Positions 54,178-64,000 of a stretch of 64,000 bases of DNA are shown in pieces. Position 1 is the first letter of the stretch; every line of letters starts with the position of its first letter. Source of the stretch: Botryotinia globosa (Eukaryota; Ascomycota; Leotiomycetes; Helotiales; Sclerotiniaceae). The position numbers were made by a program, and so were the translations under genes. The notes beneath the pieces were generated by a model. The model worked only from the letters and a program-made list of their open reading frames with translations, did no database searches and was not told the DNA's origin. The DNA lies in NCBI GenBank assembly GCA_014898425.1, contig RCSZ01000008.1, positions 1,313,501-1,377,500 of the forward strand, given 5' to 3'.

Positions 54178-57100
54178 TTTGATGGTAGTGAGTGATTTAT
54201 TTTTCTTGGAAAAGAGAGAGTGGATTCGAAAACAAATGTGAAGTAAATGTGAAATGAATGTGTTTTGTTCGTTTGTGAAGTGAGTGCGGAATGGATGTGA
54301 CGGTGATGATGATAATTCGAATTTGAGGGGAAATAGAAGAGGTTTATATACTCTTCGATGCTCATATAACTTTCATCCTCATCCATCTAGTTCGTCTTGT
54401 CTGTCCATCTTGAACACCAAGGTAGTTCGACCAGAGTCTCTTCTCACCGCACCCATTCAATCAACTTGGGAGTTGGGACGGTACCAAAGAGTCCAATAAA
54501 ACTCTATTTCTATGGCCAATTAGCATCTTCTTCCTCTTAGCAATGAAAACCAGGTTGTGACACAGTAAAAGTTTATTACCACTCTAAAGATTGTTTGGGC
54601 GCAGTAGAATGGAGACTTTGGAGGAGAGGTAGATTGGTCTGTATTTTGACGACAATGCTCGCGAACTTCTCTGGTGGACTTCCACAGAGGAGTGAAGATT
54701 TATTTTCGTCCCGAAAGTGGTTTCGCGATAGCTCAATTTACCTTGTGTGTCACGTGATCGTCCGGAGGAAGGTGGTTTGGGCCAAATGAACTGAAGATCC
54801 ACTTTAGCTAGAGCTTGGACAACTATGCAGAGCATGTCTTCTTTGGACAAGTGCGATGTCATTGCAAAGTTTCTTCATTGCAAAGTTTCTTCATTTGCAA
54901 TTCATCGCTGGCGCCGTGGACTTTGGCGGTGTCTGCCGGTTCGCTGCGCCTAGAGCGTTTGACGAGCGATGGTCTGGTCTAGCTTAACAGAGCTTAACTT
55001 ATAAGCTACCGCTAAGACGGATAGCTCCGAAACGTGGGATCTAATTTGGCATGGGCCTAAGATCCCTTCAAACTCTTTGTCAAATCAATCTATCAATATT
55101 TTCGATTATGAGCTTAGATATGATAAGCTTATGATCCGCAATTCGACTTTACCCTATTAAATCTTTTATGATTCTATTTAACGTTATTCATCTTCAAAAT
55201 GATGCTATCTCTAATAAGAGTCTCCATCTTGACGAGTTTGGTGTAACATTCTTCGTTCACGGTGAGGTAGGCAAATTCGGGACCGGTAGTTTGAGCTACC
55301 TTTATGATAAGCACGTAGGAAATTGATTGAGGTGCTCATCCCTGCGAGAGAATCTGCTAAGAACACAACCCTGATGATAGAACATGTAGAGTCCTTTCGA
55401 AGACTTCGCTTAGCCATGGAAGTTAAGAGTTTAATTGCTAATTTGGATAAAGTCGAGAGGATTTGGAGTTTTTGAGCCCTTTGAGATGGGGGACCTGGAG
55501 ACCTTAATGGCTGTGCTCTGAGGGTGAAGCCGCACTATTCCCATTACGCTAACCCCAAAATATGATCCATCTAGACACGAAATCACGAAATGGAAGATTA
55601 CAGTTACTTGGCAAGGCTTTGGTAGTTTACAACACAATACTCATCAACACGCATTTGAAGAGATTTTTGACTTTCTCTGGGAAATGTGAGTGCTAGAGAA
55701 TATGCAATGAAATTGCAACGTTACGGGTCTTCTTTAGATATCTCCAAGCTTTTCAAGTCTCTCGTGATTCTTTAACAATTCTGAAAGTACGTCCTTCCAA
55801 TTTAGGATGTGTTCAAAATAAGCTTTCCAAGCGCGGTATGACTATGCAAGTTGGGGTTAGTGGCTCTTGGTAGGAGAAGACAGGTTGGTATTATAAAGGA
55901 TAATGAGTTGTGTTAATCTAAAAGGAGTAATAAGAAGAATGATCATTTATATACCCACTTATTTACTAATCTATGGGCAAGTGCCCCCCTTAACTCCCGC
56001 CTTCCTTCTGTACGAAGTAGGACCGTTTTACGAGATACTCTTAGTTCGTGAGTACCGAGGAATATGCCGAAGGGGCGTGCAACAGGTATCAGCTTCAAAT
56101 GAAATCATCACAACATAACGGGATGAACTCCTGTTGATCTTCTGGAACCTCGTTTTCCTCGTGTAAATCCTTATCTTCTCGTATTTACACATGTTAGAAA
56201 TAAAAATCTTTTTTCCATCTCTTTTATACTGTCGCTATTGAGTACTTGGAAATTTTTCCCGTGACGTTGAAACAAGAATATGAGGGTGTATGAAATTCGG
56301 AATACGAAATTTGTTTCTTGGTCAATTAAGATTTAAACTCGAGATATCTGATACGGGTGTGAATCGTTGGTAATATCCGTTGAGGTGAGGGGCTGGTAGT
56401 GGAATGAGTATGTGGAGAGTAGGATTGGGCATATATATTATAATATTTGACTATAAAGGTTAATAAAATATGATATATAATATTAATCAAACAAAATATA
56501 TATCGATTTTCCCCATATAATAAATTTGAAAGAAAATTTGCTCAAAATATTTGGAAACAAAAACTTTTTCCTGAAATGATATGATTCTGGTATCATATAA
56601 TATAAATCATGTGATATAAATATCTTTCAAAATCTATAATAACTTTTTTAATAACTTACTAGAGATTGTTTTCAAATTCACATCATTTTTATTCAACCTG
56701 AGGGTCTAATTGATTAGAAAAACATGTGTATAATCTTGGCATAATATTTTATACCGTTCAAAAAACGTTATAATATAAAAATATGTAATCCTCAGTCAAA
56801 ATATATAATTTGCCCAACCCTAGTAGAGAGAGACTGCAGAGCTGATGTGGAGATGTGGAGATTCCAGGGTTGTGATCTGCTGGGTAAACTTCTTACACGT
56901 CTGGTTAGAAATTCAGGCAATAATTTGACTTATTGGATGCCCAGCAATTTGAAGTGATATTAACGGATTTGTTTAGGTAATGTAGTCAACATTAGGGAGA
57001 TCGTGGGAATACACATACTCTGTTCGAGGGTGACCTAGAAAACGACTTTTCTGGATTTCCAGAATTCCCTCCGGTTCAGAATTTTCCCTTCTCTTCTTTT

Positions 57101-58351
57101 CTCTCCATTCCCCTTTCACATTTCTTTAATTCATCAGTTTCTCTCTTTCCCTTCTCATTGTCTTTCTTACCTTGTGATCTATCTGTTGCAGATTCGAACA
57201 CGTATAGATGGATGTACGTATGAACGCATATAATACACTCTCAACACACTACATCGATTCGACAATCCATTTGACAAGAGATACTTCATCCTTTTTCACT
57301 CTCAGTAACACCTGGTTCGTATGGAATTCTGCACTCGCTATATGGGCGTAGAATGAGTCAAAACAATCCTAAAACTACACTTATATGCGTCTATATCTTC
57401 GATCCATCCATAATCCAGTACCATTATGATATTAGCATACCAGACCTTACATATAGATAGACCATACATAAATAAACATCACAATAACCTTAAGATTGCC
57501 ATGAAATTCTAGATTTCCCGATTCTCTGACAAGTGATGTGATACATACAAGTAAAAACCAAGAGATAGTTGACTCCATATCACCTTTTCCGATCATTCTT
57601 CCCGGAAGCATTTATCTCACACCATGTTGCATTTCTGACAAGATAAGAAACCAATCATCTTATCCATAACCATTAAATCCAGCCAGAGAAACAAAAAACC
57701 TAAGCCTCAGCTACAGATCCATACCGCCCGATATCGGCAAGCCATCCAGATTCCTTCCATCTCGCTTAACCATACCCAGCCCCTGAGGAATGTAAACTCA
57801 ACTCCCGAGCCCCAACGCCACGATTGGGAATGCACCTGGGCATCTTTAAGAAATGTTCTAGCCCCCTAAGTAAATAAAAAAAATTCTAATGAGAGAGCAA
57901 TTCCCCCATATCTTCGAAAAAAGTAAAACCTCCCGCCTTCTACTTTTTTGGTTTCTTGATCTCTCTCCGTCATAAGTAAGATATTCACCCAGCCACTTTT
58001 CCTATGTGCTCTGCAAGAAATTTTCACCTGATGCGGCGAAAAACGTGATTGTTGTCTTATTTTTGATTTCCAGGAGCGGAAAGAAAGGATTTGAAAATCG
58101 ACATGATAATTGAACAATTGATGAATGAGAGTTATGGTGATGCATTGGGAGATTTGCGTCTGGATGTGAATAGATATATAGATGACTGTGATAATTGAAA
58201 GGTATTTTTATCATCATCGTCGTCATCCTTTTTTAATTTCCATCTGCCGAATTTAAAACACATACTCGTGCATTAGATCCTACTACAGATGACATAACTA
58301 CCTATCACCATCCCCATCTCAATCCGTTCCTCAGCAACCCTCCACGCCACC
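54178..58351. other. Gene-poor, partly AT-rich region, 4.2 kb
   Basis: No supported gene. It contains the MITE at 56420-56822 in an A/T-rich setting. The short GC-richer piece near 54905-54960 and the flanks show no coding signal. The last kilobase (57090-58330) is pyrimidine/A-rich and probably includes the leader of the next gene. Confidence 0.55.
56420..56822. mobile_element. MITE (mariner-like), 399 bp with TA duplication
   Basis: Internal element 56422-56820 flanked on each side by TA. The left end reads GGATTGGGCATATATATTAT and the right end, reverse-complemented, reads GGGTTGGGCAAATTATATAT; both are followed a few bases on by TTTGACT. The ends are therefore imperfect terminal inverted repeats of about 30 bp. 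The interior is about 80% A+T with no open frame. TA target-site duplication, short length and no coding capacity fit a non-autonomous Tc1/mariner-type MITE. Confidence 0.75.
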
Positions 58352-61253
58352 ATGACTAAAAAGCCCTACCCCGTGCTCGCGCCCCGCGGCCAAATCCCAG
58401 TCACGCATCTCCCACACCTTACACCATCACTTACTCCGCGAATCTCACTTACCCAGCGTATATTAACGCCGCTTATTGTATGTGCGACATTGGTTATTCT
58501 ACTGATGTGCGTAGTTGTGGGTACTGTCTTAACCGTTAAAATTTTGGGGGATGGGCATGCGCTTGCGCTTGTGTTGAAAGTTGGGACGGGGTTTATGGTT
58601 GTTGGGGTGAGTTATGTTTGCTTGACGTTTTATTTCCCCCCACCAAGAGGAATTTGTTTTGAGGACTTGACTATTCTTTATCGAGAAGAAGACAAACGTA
58701 AACGAGAGTGATCATGAAACAGAAGAATAAAAAGAGATCTTATTTACAGCATACAGATTACTGACACATTCCAGTCCTCACTCACTCTCATCTATCTCAT
58801 CCTCCATTTTTCCGCCACTATTCAAAACAATCCCGTAGGTTTTGTGCGTCCTCCAGAGTTGAAACTGCACGCGTATAGCTTCATTACTGCACGCGTTACA
58901 CTTGTCTCGTGGATACTATCGATCATCGTATCTAGCGTCGTTGTGTCGAAATCGAAAGTGTGTGTTCCGGGAACGACAGATTGTAAGGTACAGATTGGAG
59001 GGTTGGTTTTGAGCTGTGTTGGGTTGTGAGTTTTCTTTCTTCCTTCTTTCCTGTGTGTTGTATGGTGTGATTGATATCATGAGTAAACTTCACGCGATAC
59101 AATGCAGGAGGAAATTTGTTGTTAGACCGAGCTAATATTTCACAACTACAGCGTAGCAACAGGAATCATCCTCACCGCTCTCGAAGCCTGTCAATACCCC
59201 TTCCAACTCCCGGGCCGTACCAACCTTCTCCAAGACGGAGAAATCAACTGTCGAGTTTCTTCCTTCGGCGACGATCTCGTAGATAGCAATCTCACTTCCC
59301 TCAATCCCTCCGCTGCAAATATTTTGCAGTCGCGTTTGGCCAGTGCATCAGTCAGTGCCGATTCCATACCGTCACTTCCTGACGATTATCTGTTTATGGG
59401 AAATGAGAGGGAAGAGTGGGAGAAAAATTACTCGCTTGCATTAGCGAAGGAGAAAATTACCAGAGAGACGAACATTAAGAGGAAACCTGTGCCTACTGAA
59501 CTAGCAATAGAAGAGGAACTACCGAAATCTAAGTCTCAGGTTAGTGTGAATTCTATGCCAGGGGAGTTTCCTGAGGAACGAGAAAAGATTGTGCCGTTAA
59601 GACCGAGATATACACCTATTTCTGAACCCGTCTCTACGCCTTCGTCTACGCCTGTAATTTTGGAAGAGAAAGAAAAAGAAAAGGAAAAGAGCAAGAGCTG
59701 GGGACTCGGCTGGTCATATTTCACAAGAGATACGAGCACAACCACTAGTACTGCAACGGAGCTGAACTATAACGAGAAGTGCGTAACACAATCTGATTCA
59801 GCGATATCGTTGGGTGTCCCCTCAAACCCCAGTACCGGAAATAGCACGTGCGGTACCTGCGCGCATCCAAAGTCGAAATCTTCCAATAACTTTATATCGC
59901 AGAGAATAGGAAGACAAAGGAACGTAACACCGAGTAGTAGTATAATCGACGCTTCAATGCGATCTCCATTATCCACGATGAGGTATGTATTTACCATTCC
60001 AGAAAAACAATCATACTAACGAAATCAGAACCGCCGACTCTCCAGAAATAGCCATCAAGCCCGATGTCGCTTTAGTTCCAACCACCATTCCTTCATCACT
60101 GGATCGAATATCTCCCCGAAAACCTCCTATTACTCAACCGTTACCAATTGCAATTCTGAACGAAATGATGATAAGCAGACCTTCCGTTCCTGCTCCTTCT
60201 AGAATGTCAGGAGGATTCACGAAAGAATATATTCAATCCCCTTCTGCGCATGTCACGCCTCTCAAACGGAAACCATTGGAAAGCGAAAAAATTCTCAACC
60301 GTCCGCCCAAATCATGGAAAGATGCTCTCCCCGTACGAGGTGGGAGTTTCGAAATCGAGCGAAAACCACTTGCGTCAAGCAAAGACATCCCTTCCCATAA
60401 ATCCAAGAATGCTGCTTTAAATTCTAAACCAAAACAAAAGGCTGCAGAACCTAGACCAGCATTAAAATCATGGAAAGATTCTCTACCCATCCGAGGCGGA
60501 AGTTATGACCCGCAAAGATCTACAGCGAATATTCGAGATGTATTTCCCAATATCACACGAGGGCCTCCTGATCAAAATCATAATCATAACCACAATTCCA
60601 AGCCCATATCCCCATCCACGACCACTAATCCCGCACCTCTTGCACCCAAAAAGAAGACCGCGAGCCAAAAAGCCACTCACACACCCCACAAATCACCAAA
60701 TACCGCTGTCGTGATAAAAAAACGCAGCACAGACATGCAAGTTCCCGGTGCAATTATCGAATATTCCAAGTTCGAAAGGACGAAAGAACGACCCACTAGT
60801 CGAGAGATGAAGATCCCTGGTGCATTTATCGAAAGTGTTACTTCGACTCCTGAATTCGAGAAAAATCAAGAAGAAACGATTGTTCAGAAAAAGCCACCGG
60901 GAGTAAGACCTTTGAAATTACGTCCGAAAGGAAAAGTTCTTGAGAAGGAGAAAGAGAATCAGAAAGTAAAGGATAAAGTAACATCTAGCCCGACAGAACC
61001 TAGAAAGTCAAAGCAAACAAACAAAATCCCCGAGGTTGACGAACCAGAAACTCTTTACAAACCGGCACCTCTCGGACCTCGTCCCTTTAAAAGAAGATTA
61101 TTCGGAAGAGCGAATGTTGAGACTGCGAAAAATAGCAATGAAGTGGAGACTGCACAATTATGGAAAGGGATGGAATGGGCGAGGGTGGAACCGTTAAGAA
61201 AGTTGAGTTTGGGGGAGGTGTCGAGTGGGATGGGAAATTTGTGGGATGATTGA
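58352..61253 (+). CDS. Four-TM membrane protein with long disordered tail (853 aa)
   Basis: Four exons: 58352-58606, 58775-59025, 59152-59982 and 60029-61253. Introns are 168, 126, 126-or-fewer style short fungal introns down to 46 nt (58607-58774, 59026-59151, 59983-60028); the sum is 854 codons. Four hydrophobic spans lie at about 38-62, 72-97, 120-142 and 158-180. The first splice falls inside TM2 (GFMVVG-SSLTLIYLIL) and the second inside TM4 (LSCVG-FVATGIIL), which supports the model. The other 670 residues are Ser/Pro/Lys-rich and disordered, with two duplicated motifs: KSWKDALPVRGGSFE / KSWKDSLPIRGGSYD and MQVPGAIIEYSKFER / MKIPGAFIESVTSTP. No catalytic motif and the family is not recognised; a cortical or plasma-membrane scaffold is a guess. 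Confidence 0.78.
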
Positions 61254-61640
61254 TTGATTTATTGTGTTAAATTTGTTTTTATGAGTTTGATGGGTAGAAA
61301 GGTAATGGGGGTAGATAGATAGATGATAGGATATAATTTGATATAGAAGATGTAATGTGAAGTGATACGGTGAGACAGAATAGATATATAGACAGATACC
61401 TACTAGATGGGCAATTTCTAGTCAAGCGAGCTTAAAAATATGGATTTGAAATATTGGAATGGAAAAATACGTGACAATATCCCACAACAAAAGGATCAAT
61501 TTAAACTCTCAAATACTTGCAGCATGCTAAACCATTCAAAAGCAAAATGTTTAATTATTTAACTAAATGATATGTAGACCAAGCTCATAGGAACATCTCG
61601 CCCACAAACACGCAGCTGAAATACCCCATTCCCAAACCCC
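61254..61640. other. Convergent intergenic region
   Basis: About 390 bases between the 3' ends of the four-TM gene and the thioredoxin-reductase-like gene; presumed 3' UTRs only. Confidence 0.5.
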
Positions 61641-62673
61641 CTAAAACAATGGAGGAAATCCATGCTTCTCAGCCTGCAACTGCGCCGTCAGTGCCACAGC
61701 AGAATTGCACCCACTAGCAATCGCAGCTGGGGTGGCCTTATACGGCGTGATACAATCTCCCGCCGCAAATACACCCCTCACACTAGTTTGATGAAATGGC
61801 GGCGGCGCCAGTATATCTCCCGCAGGACTAAGATCCAGACCCAGCTGTTCAACAAAGGGGCCTTGAACTGTAGTCTTCGGATTATGAACCAAGAATACTT
61901 CTTCTTTCTCCGAACCATCGGAGAAGTGTATTGTGACTGAGGAACCGCCGTTATCAACGAGTCGTTGGATCTTGCGTGTGTCAATCTTGAATGGGGTTTT
62001 GACGAGTGGACTAAGCTTTGCGGCTATTTCTTCGTCGCCATGTGTATATAGAGTGACCTCTTCACTGAGCTGGGCGGCATTGGCGGCTATAATCATGTGA
62101 ATACCGGTCATGGGATTGAGGGGAGGAATAACGAGAACGCCTGTAGATTTTGCGCCGCGGTCTTCGTAACCGAAGCAGAAAAGACAATGGAAACTATATG
62201 AACATGAATAGAGGTCGTCAGTAACTAAGCTAGTTTGGTGTGGTAGCTTTAGATGCTGATAGATGATTCATGTTGACTTACATTCTCTTTGTCCAGAGCT
62301 CAGCGTAGCCCTCGATTTCGGGGAAAGTATCAGTCATACCAACAGCCAGAATAACTTTTCGAAAATTCCATTCTTTTCCATTTGCGTCGATGAGGATGAA
62401 GTGAGAGTCTGTTTTCTTCTCGATGCTCGTGACGCCAATATCAAGAAATTGAATAGTAGAGTAGCGCGCCAAAATACTATCTTTAGTTGCGGCTCGGAAG
62501 TCCTTGGGATCTTTATGATCCCAGGTAGGAACCATGTGCATATGAGCCGAGTGTTTATTACGGTAAGTTTGAGTGTCGAAGACCACGGCAGTATGGAGTT
62601 GGCGAGCAAGAGCACCGGCGGCAGTGAGTCCAGCTGGACCTCCTCCGATAATAGCAACGTCGATGAAATCCAT
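61641..62673 (-). CDS. Thioredoxin-reductase-like FAD disulfide oxidoreductase (GliT type)
   Basis: Two exons, 62282-62673 and 61641-62193, with an 88-nt intron; the total is 315 codons (314 aa). N-terminal FAD fold DVAIIGGGPAGLTAAGALAR (GGGPAG at 10-15), then FRKVILAVGMTDTFPEIEGY. The splice yields RIFHCLFCFGYEDRGAKSTG, with the redox pair C134-x-x-C137. The H-C-x-x-C-x-GYEDRG context is that of GliT-type dithiol oxidases of epidithiodiketopiperazine clusters rather than of housekeeping thioredoxin reductase (CATC). The C-terminal FAD motif GVFAAGDCITPYKATPAAIA is intact. Such enzymes form the disulfide bridge of dithiol metabolites and protect the producer. It is divergent from an MFS exporter, 488 bp apart. 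A solo detoxifying homologue outside a cluster is also common. Confidence 0.88.
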
Positions 62674-63161
62674 GAAGATGGCTTTAATATTGTAGTGATG
62701 AGTATGTCAGTTTATTAATGATGGTAGTAGAAATGGATAACTATATAGGAAAATCGAACGGAAAAAGATATCCGAGATTATGCAAAACGCATGTTAAAAT
62801 TCACTCAATTGCAGTGAGCTACAACTCAAGATTGACCTGGCTATTATGAAGAGGGATTATTCTCTGTTATTCTCGGCCAGTCATCGATCAAGGCGACCAA
62901 TCAATTATATTTTTGTTGGTAAACAACAAATTAATTTATTGCGCCGCAAATCTGTTGGTATGGATGTCACCGAGTGAAAGGTGCAGCAGGCAAGTCGCAG
63001 CCTTTGAGCATTGAGTGAAGAACCATAATTATTCTGTGAAGGGCCATGTGCAATATTCTGTTCATCTTTTCATTCCCGGATTTTGAACTTTGATTCTTCC
63101 ATAGAATTTCCATACTTATTTATGTAAATCATTTCAAACCTCTTCAAAAACAACTTCAAAC
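62674..63161. promoter_or_regulatory. Divergent promoter, oxidoreductase / MFS exporter
   Basis: 488 bases between the two start codons, so the genes are likely co-regulated. I looked for TCGG-N3-CCGA, the site reported for the gliotoxin-type Zn2Cys6 regulator, and did not find a perfect copy. Confidence 0.5.
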
Positions 63162-64000
63162 ATGGAGTCGCCTGAAAATACTATTACCAAGCCAAATCGT
63201 ACTCGCCTAACTCTTATTATGGTTGGCATTTGTCTGGCAGTCTTCCTTACAGGCATGGTATGGTAACCACGCAAATTCCAAGAAGCCTTTTACCTTGTGA
63301 AGGTTTGGGAGCTAACTTTTGGCTTTCAACACAGGATCAAACCATCTTAGCTACGGCAATCCCCGTCATCAGCGTCGAGTTCAACACATCACAAGATATT
63401 GGATGGTGGGCTAATGCCTATCTTCTTACATTGAGCGCCTTTCAACTGTTCTATGGCAAACTTTACAGTCATTTTCCCATCAAAAATGTTTACCTTGTCG
63501 CTATTGTCATCTTCGAGATTGGATCTCTTATTTGCACAACAGCACATTCCTCCATAACCCTGATTGTCGGTCGAGCAATCGCTGGACTGGGTGCTGCTGG
63601 GGTTTTTTCGGGAAGTGTGTTGATTACTACCAAAGTAATTCCACTGGCACAGCGTGCCGCGTACTTGGGTATCATGTCCGCTGCATTTGGATTGGCAGCT
63701 ATCCTTGGACCGTTCCTAGGAGCTGCTATACTGCAATCGACTACATGGAGATGGTGTTTCGGTATTAACTTACCGTTAGGAGCAGTAACGGTAATCTTGT
63801 GCGGCATCCTTGTACACACACCATCAGATCCAAGTGCACAGTCACTCAGTCTCGTGCAAAAGGCACTGCAGCTTGATATTCCTGGAACGGTATTCATGGT
63901 TGGATCTTTGATCTGTCTCCTCATGGCTTTACAATGGGGTGGCGCTGCGTATCCTTGGAGTAATGGTCGTGTTATCGCTCTTTTTGTCGTATCCGGTATC
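63162..64000 (+). CDS. MFS transporter, DHA2-type drug/toxin exporter (partial, 3' end outside window)
   Basis: Exon 1 is 63162-63257 (MESPENTITKPNRTRLTLIM...FLTGM); a 77-nt intron (63258-63334) follows; exon 2 runs from 63335 to the window edge without a stop. The splice restores LTGM-DQTILATAIPVISVEF, the family motif at the end of TM1 (D-x-T-I). Further landmarks are DIGWWANAYLLTLSAFQLFYG, GRAIAGLGAAGVFSG and the 14-TM exporter signature GPFLGAAILQSTTWRWCFGI followed by NLPLGAV. This fits the DHA2/TRI12-like exporters that pump out fungal metabolites. About the first 255 residues are present. Its divergence from the GliT-type gene suggests export of the same metabolite. Confidence 0.92.

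Noticed and set aside
1..64000. tRNA genes, rRNA and CRISPR arrays
   Set aside because: I looked for T-loop GGTTCGA-type motifs with matching stems and for regularly spaced repeats. GGTTCGATC at about 27460 lacks cloverleaf partners, and no spaced-repeat array exists. A covariance-model scan would be needed to exclude an intron-bearing tRNA.

Overview
The window is nuclear DNA from a filamentous ascomycete. Nearly every recognisable gene has short introns (mostly 46-90 nt) with GTRNGT/GTAAG donors and YAG acceptors. The gene set includes families restricted to, or typical of, Pezizomycotina: Ugo1, Opi1, a fungal rhodopsin-type 7TM protein, a HET-domain relic and a HeLo-like/ubiquitin-like relic. 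A Leotiomycete (Sclerotiniaceae-like) host is my inference from overall protein character; the sequence does not prove it.

Layout. 1-6.5 kb: 3' end of a Vps1-type dynamin, a long gene-poor stretch, a small acidic-tailed protein, a peroxisomal AMACR/CaiB-type enzyme with a C-terminal SKL, and a TetX-like FAD monooxygenase. 7.6-9.5 kb: a Ser/Pro-rich, probably tail-anchored protein built round an 18-bp minisatellite. 10.3-11.3 kb: a probable decayed reading frame. 12.2-13.9 kb: an APC-family amino-acid/choline permease with about 3.7 kb of empty upstream DNA. 17.6-25.1 kb: AP-1 mu (minus) and Opi1 (plus) diverge from a shared 1.5-kb region, followed by a cluster of microsatellites and a two-TM protein. 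25.6-31.8 kb: an accessory segment with a small Cys-rich protein, a HeLo-like/ubiquitin-like gene broken by in-frame stops, an unrecognised 284-aa protein and further fragments. 31.8-41.8 kb: conserved core, with a single-TM Cys-rich protein, a coiled-coil tail-anchored protein, Ugo1 and the mitochondrial ferredoxin Yah1 (divergent), and Rrp15 and SRP54 (divergent). 42.3-51.1 kb: rhodopsin-type 7TM protein, Gfo/Idh/MocA oxidoreductase, a cell-surface single-TM sensor-like protein, and a Lys-rich protein with a cupin-like end. 51.5-57 kb: second accessory segment with a HET-domain pseudogene, a small secreted protein and a 399-bp TA-flanked MITE in AT-rich DNA. 58.3-64 kb: a 4-TM protein with a long disordered tail, then a thioredoxin-reductase-like (GliT-type) oxidoreductase divergent from a DHA2-type MFS exporter that runs off the window.

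How genes relate: several pairs share short divergent promoters (Ugo1/Yah1, Rrp15/SRP54, GliT-like/MFS). The last pair is the strongest functional pairing, because dithiol oxidase plus exporter is the usual self-protection pair at epidithiodiketopiperazine-type clusters. No biosynthetic enzyme is visible before the window ends. I found no CRISPR, no rRNA and no convincing tRNA. Splice sites were assigned by eye from reading-frame continuity; all multi-exon models given sum to whole codons.
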